Assembly: GCA_963816985.1 (NCBI GenBank) | Contig: CAWFMF010000004.1 | Location: 248,001-312,000, forward strand | Direction of reading: 5' to 3' | DNA length: 64,000 bases | DNA from: JAIVJM01 sp963816985 | GTDB lineage: Bacteria > Acidobacteriota > Blastocatellia > Pyrinomonadales > Pyrinomonadaceae | In this document: positions 18,936 through 26,227 of the stretch, in pieces | Position numbering within the stretch: position 1 is the first letter of the stretch | Layout of the letters: every line of letters begins with the position of its first letter | The notes under the pieces: model-generated | The model's database searches: none | Seen by the model: the letters and a program-made list of their open reading frames with translations, nothing else | What the model was told of the DNA's origin: nothing | Translations under genes and position numbers: made by a program

Positions 18936-19247
18936 GAAGCGAAACATCTCCGGAAGAGTTGTGGCGGAAATCATGTCGCACGTTGCAGAGGGAGACCACA
19001 GGTCGTCTCGGAGATTAACACAAAAACAGTTTTCAGTTTTCAGTTTTCAGCTTCCGGAGGGTCGGGGTACGAGTCCGGGGTTGAGAATGTTGCCACCTAC
19101 TTACGTGGTGACCTCGTGGCGGCGGCTGACGTATTTTCCATCACGCGGTTGGAAACAACCGGGCGGGCATGGCGGGGAAAAATCGCAACGTTCCCCACGA
19201 AAATAACTTCGTAGCTGATTCTCATTTTGATTTTAAGGAGTTCCTCA

Positions 19248-19907
19248 ATGAAGAGCATTATCCGCAACTCGGTTTTGGCGCTCGCGCTCGTGAGCCTCAC
19301 GGCGGCCCATCACACGGCCAACGCGCAGACGGGCGGGCCTTCAGCCGGGGGCACCCTCAAGTTCTCATCCGAAGACGGCATGACGAAGATTTTGGAGTTC
19401 GAGGCCGCCGCCGACAAGGACGGCAAGGCGTCGGGCAAGATGATTTTGAGCGGCGCGGAAGAGATTCCCGAACAGGACGTTGACGGCGCGGGCTCGAAGG
19501 AATTCAGCGGCAGGCTCGAAGACCTCCACGTCGAGGCGGAGTTCGACGGCATGGTGGTCGAAGGCAACAAGGCCGTGATGAGCGGCGTCGTCACCGCCTG
19601 CACCCTCGGCGAATACATCGGCCAGCGCGTGCTGCTCGTGGTCGAAGACAACGGCGACGGAGAGAAGGCGCCGGACAGGGTGATGTGGGGCCTCTACAAG
19701 CCTTCGGAGAGCGGCTGGACGCCGACCGACGCGGAGTTGGAGAAGGACGAAGGCGCGCTCCTCAGTTGGGTCGCCACTGACTTCGAGCGCGAAGACGACA
19801 AGGGCATCCAGATGCCGAAGAAGGACACAGAGACGAGTCTCCCTCTCGCCTCGCACGACTTCGCGGAATTCAAGTACTCGGACGGCAACATTCTCGTCCG
19901 GCAGTAA
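19248..19907 (+). CDS. Secreted hypothetical protein
   Basis: This 219-residue protein has a signal peptide (MKSIIRNSVLALALVSLTAA...NAQ) and an acidic, beta-rich mature part with a single Cys (SGVVTACTLGEY). The ATG at 19248 is preceded by AAGGAG at ideal spacing. No family is recognised. The repeated EGNKAVMSGVV and VLLVVEDNGDGEKAPDRV motifs resemble the post-processing proteins often found as single secreted genes in Acidobacteriota; function is unknown. It ends just before nested repeat copy 3. The preceding spacer contains TTTTCAGTTTTCAG tandem words near 19025. Confidence 0.75.
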   Translation: MKSIIRNSVLALALVSLTAAHHTANAQTGGPSAGGTLKFSSEDGMTKILEFEAAADKDGKASGKMILSGAEEIPEQDVDGAGSKEFSGRLEDLHVEAEFDGMVVEGNKAVMSGVVTACTLGEYIGQRVLLVVEDNGDGEKAPDRVMWGLYKPSESGWTPTDAELEKDEGALLSWVATDFEREDDKGIQMPKKDTETSLPLASHDFAEFKYSDGNILVRQ

Positions 19908-19913
19908 GACAGA

Positions 19914-20170
19914 ATCCCCGAAGGGGATGAAGGCAATAGCCGGGGGCAAGCTCGAAGAGCGCCGCCCCCGGAAGAGACGAGAAAAGAGGTTCGACCCTGA
20001 AGGGGTCGCAGATTCAACGTTGAGTCTGCGACCCCTTCAGGGTCGAACCTCTATCTATGCGAACCGGGGGCGTCGCTCGCTGTCGCTCGCTCTGCCCCCG
20101 GCTATTGTCTTCATCCCCTTCGGGGATTTCCTTTCCGTCTACGCCCTCCCTGACGGTCGGGCTTCCGCCT
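19914..20170. repeat. Nested inverted repeat, copy 3 (about 257 bp)
   Basis: Centred on AACGTT at 20016-20021, with the same GACCCTGAAGGGGTCGCAGA inner arm, CCGGGGGC/AATAGCC middle arm and CCCCGAAGGGGAT outer hairpin as copy 2. Only the right side keeps the outermost TGACGGTCGGGCTTCCGC segment. It lies between two convergent genes. Confidence 0.86.
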
Positions 20171-20179
20171 TGTGCGTCT

Positions 20180-20893
20180 TTACTTCATCGGGTTGAGTCG
20201 CTCGTTGAGGAGGCGCGTGCCTTCGTCGAGCGGGGCGATGTGGTGGGGCTTGCCCTGCCAGACGCGCAGCATGGAGACGATGAGGAAGATGAGGGCGGCG
20301 ATCCCGAAGAGCGTGCCGCCGAGCCCGCTGTCGGTAATCACCTCGATGACGCCGAAGATGAACGACCCGGCGAGGATGACGAGTTGGAGGGCGAGCCCCT
20401 GGGCGGCGTGGAAGCGCGTCCGCGTCTCGTGGCGCGGGACGATTAAAAGCTCGATGACCGCGGCCACGAGCCCGATGTAGAAGGGCGCGTAAGGCAGGAC
20501 GGTCGCGATGTTCTCGCCGATGCCGAGCTTCGCCACGGGCCGCGACGAAGGCGCTGCGCCCGGCGCGTTGTAAGGCGACGAAGGGCCGGGAGGCGGCGCG
20601 CCCGTCTCGGCGGGCGGCGCGGCGTCGTGCGGCCCCGCGCCGAAAGTGGTGAAGGGCTGCGGGTGCTGCGGCGGCTGGTACGCGGGCGGGACGAAGACCG
20701 AAGGGTACGAGGCCGACATCTGCTCGTCGAAGCGGCGCGTCGGGTCGTCGGCGAAGGGGCGCGGCTGCGGCGGCTGCGTCTGCTCTTCCTGCTGGGGCGC
20801 GGCCTCGCCCGTCGCGCCGCGCACCTCCTCGGTGCGCCGCACGAAGTCGGGGTCGAGCGGGTCTGTGTCGTACTTGCTTCTCTTCTCCGTCAT
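20180..20893 (-). CDS. DUF4870/Tic20-like membrane protein with Pro-rich N-terminus
   Basis: The 237-residue protein has a disordered N-terminal half rich in Pro and Gln, then about four hydrophobic helices. The segment FHAAQGLALQLVILAGSFIFG resembles the F.A.QaL motif of DUF4870/Tic20-like membrane proteins. C-terminal IAALIFLIVSMLRVWQGK closes the membrane part. Function is unknown. It faces convergently into repeat copy 3. Confidence 0.75.
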   Translation of the reverse strand: MTEKRSKYDTDPLDPDFVRRTEEVRGATGEAAPQQEEQTQPPQPRPFADDPTRRFDEQMSASYPSVFVPPAYQPPQHPQPFTTFGAGPHDAAPPAETGAPPPGPSSPYNAPGAAPSSRPVAKLGIGENIATVLPYAPFYIGLVAAVIELLIVPRHETRTRFHAAQGLALQLVILAGSFIFGVIEVITDSGLGGTLFGIAALIFLIVSMLRVWQGKPHHIAPLDEGTRLLNERLNPMK

Positions 20894-20949
20894 AAATCCG
20901 TCTTACGAAACGCCGCGCGGCGCGGTTCTCTCTCGCTCTCTCACTCTCC

Positions 20950-21402
20950 TCAGTCGTCAATCAAAGCGAAGTCCGCGCGCTCCCAACTTCCTTCCCTCTC
21001 CGAGATGCGGAAGGCGCGCAAAGTCGGCTCCGTGCCGCCGAGGCCGACGATGAAGTAGACCGCCGACGGGTAAAAGGCGAGCTTCACGTCGGTCGGCGAG
21101 GGCACGGGGTCTGCCGAGCGCGGGTGCGAATGATAAATCCCCAGAAGCTCCTCGCCGCGCGCGCGCATCAGCCTCTGCGCGGCGAAGAGGTCTTCGGGCG
21201 CGGCCTCGTAAGCGACCGCCGCCGACGCGCCCGCCACGTTCCGCAGGCGGTAGACACTCTCCGCGCGTCCCCCGCGCCCGCTTAAGAGTCCGCAGCACTC
21301 TTCGGGGCTCGCCGCGCGCGCGTGCGCGAATATCTCCTCGGCGAGCGCGCGCCGGAGAAGGATGTTGCTGACGGTGGCGACGTTTCCCTCTTCTCGATTC
21401 AT
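20950..21402 (-). CDS. JAB/MPN (M67) metallopeptidase
   Basis: A 150-residue JAMM protease. PEECCGLLSG holds the catalytic Glu region and GIYHSHPRSADPVPSPTD is the full H-x-H-x(n)-S-x2-D zinc signature. Bacterial relatives cleave C-terminal extensions of ubiquitin-like sulfur carriers in thiamine or cysteine pathways, but no sulfur-carrier gene is adjacent. It follows aspS on the same strand by 30 bp. The ATG at 21402 was chosen over a GTG two codons upstream. Confidence 0.88.
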   Translation of the reverse strand: MNREEGNVATVSNILLRRALAEEIFAHARAASPEECCGLLSGRGGRAESVYRLRNVAGASAAVAYEAAPEDLFAAQRLMRARGEELLGIYHSHPRSADPVPSPTDVKLAFYPSAVYFIVGLGGTEPTLRAFRISEREGSWERADFALIDD

Positions 21403-21432
21403 CGTCACAGACGCCGGATGCGTTTTCCGTCT

Positions 21433-23241
21433 CTAATCCTGAACGATGCGGATGTGCAGTTCTTCCAACTGCGATTGGTCAATCTCGCCCGGCGAGTCAA
21501 TCATGAGGTCGGCGGCGGAGGCCGTCTTGGGGAAGGCCATCACGTCGCGGATGTTCTCGATGCCGGTGAGCGCCATCAACAGCCGCTCGATGCCGGAGGC
21601 GATGCCGCCGTGCGGGGGCGTGCCGAATTCGAGCGCGTCGAGGAAGAAGCCGAAGCGGGCGCGCGCCTTCTCTTCCGAGAGTCCGAGCGCCTTGAAGACA
21701 AGCCGCTGCACGTCCCGGCGGTGAATCCTTATCGAGCCGCCCGCGACTTCGACGCCGTTGATGACCGTGTCGTAAGCCTTCGCGCGCAAGGAGCCGAGGA
21801 GTTCGGTCTCGCCGCCCTCGACGGCGCGCTCGAAAGCCGCGAGGTCTTCGTCGAGCGGCGAGGTGAACGGGTGGTGCATGGCGTAGAAACGCCCGTGCTC
21901 CTCGTCGTAGTCGAACATCGGAAAGTCCGTCACCCACAGCGGCGCGTAGGTGTTCGACGGAATCAGCTTCTCGCGCCGCGCCACCTCGTTGCGTAGTGCG
22001 CCGAGGGAAGCGGCGACGGTCTTCGCGTTACCGGCGACGACGAGCACGGCGTCGTCCTTCGACGCGCCCGCCGCTTCGGCCATCCGTCTGACGGTCTCTT
22101 CGCCCAATGCTTTGAGGAGCGAAGACGAAAGCTCGTCTCCCAGTTTGACCCACGCGAGCGCGCCCGCGCCGTAACGTTTGACGAACTCCTGCAACTCGTC
22201 GAGCGCCTTGCGCGAAAGGTGCGCGCCACCCTTGACGGTCAAGCCTTTAATCTCGCCGCGCTTCTCAAGGACGGAGGCGAAGGGCGCGAAGGTCGTGCCT
22301 TCGAGCGCGGGGCGCAGGTCTTGCAGCTCCATCCCGAAGCGGAGGTCGGGCTTGTCGCTGCCGTAGCGGCGCATCGCCTCGGCGTAGGTGAGGCGCGGGA
22401 ATTTTTCGGGCAGCTCCGCGCCGACGAGGCGGAAGACGCGCACCATCAAGCCTTCTATCAAGCGATAGACCTGCTCCGGCGAGGCGAAGCTGAACTCCAC
22501 GTCGAGCTGCGTGAATTCGGGCTGGCGGTCGGCGCGCAAGTCCTCGTCGCGGAAGCAGCGCGCAATCTGGTAGTAGCGGTCGAGCCCGGCGATCATGCAA
22601 ATCTGTTTGAAGATTTGCGGCGACTGCGGGAGCGCGTAGAACTTGCCGTGATGGAGCCGCGAGGGCACGACGTAGTCGCGCGCGCCTTCGGGCGTGGACT
22701 TGATGAGAATCGGAGTCTCAAGCTCGGTGAACCGCTCGGAGTCCATGTAGCGGTGAATCTCCGAGACGACGCGCGCGCGCAAACGGAGATTCGCCTGCAA
22801 CTGCGGGCGTCGCAAATCGAGGTAGCGGTACTTCAGACGCACGTCTTCGCTCGCCAGCTTGTCGGGCGGGGCGTCGAGCTGGAAGGGCGTGGTGCGCGCC
22901 TCGTTCAGCACCCATAGCTCGCGCGCCTTCACTTCCACGTCGCCCGTCGAGAGCTTCGGGTTGCGCGTCGCTTCGGAACGCGGCACGACCTCGCCGCGAA
23001 CGGCGACGACGTACTCGCCGCGCAGCTCCTTGGCGCGGGCGTGCGCTTCCGGCGCGGTCTCTTCGTTGAAGACGACCTGCGTCAGGCCGTCGCGGTCGCG
23101 CAGGTCAACGAACGTCAGAGGGCCGAAGTCGCGCCGCACGGCGACCCAGCCCATCAAGACCACCGTCTCGCCAGCGTCCTCCGCGCGCAGCTCGCCGCAC
23201 GAGTGCGTGCGCTCCAAGTCTCCCAGATTGTCGAGCATCAT
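21433..23241 (-). CDS. aspS: Aspartyl-tRNA synthetase
   Basis: The 602-residue class II synthetase starts with an OB-fold anticodon domain (GWVAVRRDFGPLTFVDLRDRD). Motif 2 is FRDEDLRADRQPEFTQLD, the bacterial GAD insertion follows, and motif 3 is GGIASGIERLLMALTG near the C-terminus. The MHHPFTSP segment is conserved. It charges tRNA-Asp, possibly tRNA-Asn too since no asnS is visible here. Its ATG overlaps the hisS stop (ATGA), so the two are translationally coupled. Confidence 0.96.
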   Translation of the reverse strand: MMLDNLGDLERTHSCGELRAEDAGETVVLMGWVAVRRDFGPLTFVDLRDRDGLTQVVFNEETAPEAHARAKELRGEYVVAVRGEVVPRSEATRNPKLSTGDVEVKARELWVLNEARTTPFQLDAPPDKLASEDVRLKYRYLDLRRPQLQANLRLRARVVSEIHRYMDSERFTELETPILIKSTPEGARDYVVPSRLHHGKFYALPQSPQIFKQICMIAGLDRYYQIARCFRDEDLRADRQPEFTQLDVEFSFASPEQVYRLIEGLMVRVFRLVGAELPEKFPRLTYAEAMRRYGSDKPDLRFGMELQDLRPALEGTTFAPFASVLEKRGEIKGLTVKGGAHLSRKALDELQEFVKRYGAGALAWVKLGDELSSSLLKALGEETVRRMAEAAGASKDDAVLVVAGNAKTVAASLGALRNEVARREKLIPSNTYAPLWVTDFPMFDYDEEHGRFYAMHHPFTSPLDEDLAAFERAVEGGETELLGSLRAKAYDTVINGVEVAGGSIRIHRRDVQRLVFKALGLSEEKARARFGFFLDALEFGTPPHGGIASGIERLLMALTGIENIRDVMAFPKTASAADLMIDSPGEIDQSQLEELHIRIVQD

Positions 23242-24686
23242 TGCGATGACTTCTCACTTGATGAAATTGTCGTGCGTATCATTGTCTTAATCGTCTCCGC
23301 GTCGCGCGGCAGGGTCTGCTGCTCGCCGCTCGTCATGTTCTTCAAGGCGACCTGACCGGTCTTCCGCTCCTCGTCGCCGACGACCGCGACGAAGGGCACG
23401 CCGCGCGAGGAGGCGTACTTGAACTGCTTGCCTACACGGTCGGCCTCCGGGTACACGTCAACGTCGAGCCCTGCGGCGCGCAACTCTCCAGCCAGTGCGA
23501 GCGAGTCGGCGATTGATTCCTCGCTCCAGACCGTGACCATCACGTCCGCCGCCGCGCCGGAGAGCGAGGGCGGGAACATCTCGCGCTCGGTCATCACGAC
23601 GACGATGCGTTCGAGGCCGAGCGAGAAGCCGCAGGCGGGCACGTCCTTGCCGGAGAACATGCCGACGAGGTTGTCGTAGCGACCGCCGCCGCCCAGAGAG
23701 CCGGCGAGGTCGGGGACGCTGACCTCCATAATGGCTCCGGTGTAATAGGCGAGCCCGCGCGCAAGGCTCGGATCAATCTTAATCCTGCTCCGCGACTCAT
23801 AAGCGGCGGAGTATTCGATGATTTTGCGCAGGTCTTCGACGCCGCGCGCTCCGGCCTCGTGCGCGCCGACGAACTCGACGAGGCGTCCGAGCATGGCGGC
23901 GTTGAAGGCTTCGTTTTCGGTCTCGGCCCGCTCGCCGTCGGCGACGAGCCCGGCGGCGCGTGCGAGCGATTCGACCGAGAAGAAGTCGAGCAGGTTCTGG
24001 CCCGCCTCCCTGCCGATGCCGCGCGCCTCGAACTCCTTAGCGACACCTTCCGGGCCGATCTTGTCGAGCTTGTCGAGCGCGACGAGCGCCTCGCCGTGCT
24101 TTTCGGCGGGGACGCCCGAAGCGTCGAGCACACCCGCGAGCACCTGCCGGTGGTTGAGGCGGATGGTGAAGTCCTTGAAGCCGAGCGTGCGCAGCACTTC
24201 GTCCACCGCCGCGAAGACTTCGGCCTCGACGACCATCGAGCGCGAGCCGATGGCGTCCACGTCGCATTGATAAAACTCGCGGAAGCGACCGTGACCGGGC
24301 CTATCCGCGCGCCACACGGGTTGAATCTGGTAGCGCTTGAAGTACTTCGGCAACTGCTCGCCGTACTCGGCGACGACGCGCGCGAGCGGGACGGTCAAGT
24401 CATAGCGGAGCGCGAGGTCAGCCTCGCCCGTCTTCGCCTGCTCGCCGCGCTTCAGGATTTTGAAGATGAGCTGGTTGCCCTCTTCGCCGTACTTCCCCAT
24501 CAACGTTTCGATGTTCTCGACCGCCGGAGTCTCCAAAGGCTCGAAGCCGTAGCGCTCGTAGACCTCGCGTATCACGCGGACGACGTACTCGCGCCGCCGC
24601 ACGTCCGAAGGGAGGAAGTCGCGCATCCCGCCCGGCGGTTTCGTGCTCTCCCGTTGTTTCTTCTCAGCTTTTTCCTTCTCAGCCAT
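23238..24686 (-). CDS. hisS: Histidyl-tRNA synthetase
   Basis: The 482-residue enzyme contains class II motif 1 (PPGGMRDFLPSDVRRREYV), motif 2 (RADRPGHGRFREFYQCDVD), the histidine-binding LARGLAYYTGAIMEV segment, and motif 3 (ACGFSLGLERIVVVM). The C-terminal anticodon domain shows YPEADRVGKQFKYA. Insert lengths resemble the longer archaeal/eukaryotic-like HisRS branch rather than the short E. coli type. It is the first gene of the hisS-aspS pair. Confidence 0.95.
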   Translation of the reverse strand: MAEKEKAEKKQRESTKPPGGMRDFLPSDVRRREYVVRVIREVYERYGFEPLETPAVENIETLMGKYGEEGNQLIFKILKRGEQAKTGEADLALRYDLTVPLARVVAEYGEQLPKYFKRYQIQPVWRADRPGHGRFREFYQCDVDAIGSRSMVVEAEVFAAVDEVLRTLGFKDFTIRLNHRQVLAGVLDASGVPAEKHGEALVALDKLDKIGPEGVAKEFEARGIGREAGQNLLDFFSVESLARAAGLVADGERAETENEAFNAAMLGRLVEFVGAHEAGARGVEDLRKIIEYSAAYESRSRIKIDPSLARGLAYYTGAIMEVSVPDLAGSLGGGGRYDNLVGMFSGKDVPACGFSLGLERIVVVMTEREMFPPSLSGAAADVMVTVWSEESIADSLALAGELRAAGLDVDVYPEADRVGKQFKYASSRGVPFVAVVGDEERKTGQVALKNMTSGEQQTLPRDAETIKTMIRTTISSSEKSSQ

Positions 24687-24707
24687 TTTTATTCGTCCCG
24701 CCCGCGC

Positions 24708-25404
24708 TTACTTGAAGAAAGAGAACCCCACGTAGAAGAGGTTCGAGTCGAAGCCGGGGTTGGCGGTGGCGCGGTAGCCGTTCGAGATGTGGTGATACCT
24801 GTAGCCGACCGTCCACGCGCGCCGCGCGCCCGTCTTGACCTGCACGCCGCCGCCGAAGTCGGCGGTGAAGTTGAACTGCGCGCCCGAAGCGTCCGGGATG
24901 CGCTCGGCGAAGTAGAGGAAGCCCCCGCTCGCCTGCGCGAAGGGCTGCGACGCGCTCGCGCCGACGGAAGTTGACCTGAAAGCCGACGGGCGAGAGTCCC
25001 GCGCCGTAGACCGTCCGCCGCAGGCCCGGCGTCGAGAGGACGGGGAACGAAAGAACCGCGACCGGCACGGCGTCCGACGTGTACTTCAGAGTGACGTTCT
25101 CGCCGCGCGCCAGCACCCGCGCGTAGCGGACGCCGAGGAGTCCGAGCCGCGCGGCCTCGAACTTGCCGATGAGCGTCGGCGAGTCGAGCGAGCCGCCGCC
25201 CCAGACGCCGAACTCGTTGGCCGACTTCTCAAGGCCGAACGCGCCGCCCGAAGACTGCGTGGCGACGGCCAACTCCTCCGAGTCGAAGTTCTCGCCCAAC
25301 GCCCGCTCCTGCGCCGCCGCCGAGGGCGCGCGCAACGCGAGCGCGAGGAGGAAGAGGACGAAGCCTCTCAAGACCGACGGGAACTTGCGCTCTGAAGTCT
25401 TCAT
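24708..25404 (-). CDS. Acyloxyacyl hydrolase / PagL-like lipid A deacylase (one-base frameshift)
   Basis: Removing one C near 24968 restores a 231-residue outer-membrane beta-barrel. It opens with a signal peptide (VLFLLALALRAPSAAAQ). The strand-rich body reads GVWGGGSLDSPTLIGKFEAA, and the C-terminal YRYHHISNGY carries the His-Ser pair typical of PagL. The last residues are LFYVGFSFFK, with a terminal aromatic as expected for BAM insertion. As written, the frame drifts after GFQVNF. It would remove acyl chains from lipid A in the outer membrane. Confidence 0.75.
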
Positions 25405-25440
25405 GGCAACTCCGTAGGGGCCGGGCTTGAGGCTTGAGGC

Positions 25441-25972
25441 TCAAGCGCCATCCGTGATGCCGTACTCCTCGCGGTAGACGCGCGTGTACTCGACGTAGTT
25501 CTGCCAGAACACGTCGAGCCCTGAGACCTCTTCGTCGGTCAGCTCGCGTTTGACCTTCGCCGGGACGCCCAGCACGAGCGAGCGCGGCGGGATGATCGGT
25601 GCCGGGCGAGACGAGCGCGCCCGCCGCGACGATGGACTTCTCGCCGACCTCCACGCCGTCCATCACGACCGAGCCCATGCCGACGAGGCAGCCGCGCCCG
25701 ACGTGGCAGCCGTGCAAAGTGACGTTGTGCCCGACCGTCACTTCGTCTTCGAGGATGGTGGCGTGCGTCCCGTTGGCGACGTGGATGACCGTCCCGTCCT
25801 GCACGTTCGAGCGGTCGCCGATGCGGATATAGAAAACGTCGCCCCGGACGACGGCGTTGAACCAGACGGACGACTGCGCGCCGATGTGAACGTCGCCGAC
25901 TATCTGCGCGCTCTCTTCGACGAAGGCCGTCGGGTGGATTTGCGGGCGCGTCCCACGGAATGGTCGAATCAT
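25441..25972 (-). CDS. Gamma-class carbonic anhydrase family protein (one-base frameshift)
   Basis: The protein opens MIRPFRGTRPQIHPTAFVEE and shows left-handed beta-helix hexapeptides: VWFNAVVRGDVFYIRIGDRS, NVQDGTVIHV and the metal His in VGHNVTLHGC. After GALVSPG an extra C near 25605 breaks the frame; without it the family ending TIIPPRSLVLGVPAKVKREL follows, for 176 residues in all. Gamma-CA relatives (YrdA, PaaY) are trimers that hydrate CO2 or act as acyl transferases. Confidence 0.82.
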
Positions 25973-26097
25973 CTGCCCTCGCCGTCCCCTTTTATAACGA
26001 ATTATAACGAAACGCCATGCGGAAAAAGGCGTTACGGGTGAAAGTGGCAACGGTAGCATGCCCCCGCGCGCGGGGCAAGAGAAGTGCCCTCGGTCAG

Positions 26098-26225
26098 AGT
26101 TTCGCCACGGAGGCACGGAGATAAAGTCAGAAGTCAGAACGCAGAACGATGAATTGAAAGACAAGACCTCCGCCCTTCAGTTCAGCGTTCATCATTCTGA
26201 CTTCTGACTTTCTTTGTGCCTCCGT
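26098..26225. repeat. Inverted repeat of CCACGGAGGCACGGAG and GTCAGAAGTCAGAA words
   Basis: Bases 26100-26147 contain CCACGGAGGCACGGAG then AAGTCAGAAGTCAGAA. Bases 26190-26225 carry the complements TTCTGACTTCTGACTT and TGTGCCTCCGTGG in mirrored order, so the whole spacer folds back on itself. It lies between the beta-helix gene stop and the gamma-carbonic anhydrase promoter. Confidence 0.65.
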
Positions 26226-26227
26226 GG

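Noticed and set aside
14581..19214. Very long plus-strand reading frames opposite the M48 and DUF885 genes
   Set aside because: Their translations are Arg/Ala/His-rich shadows of GC-rich coding DNA with no motifs. The minus-strand genes have signal peptides and active-site motifs.
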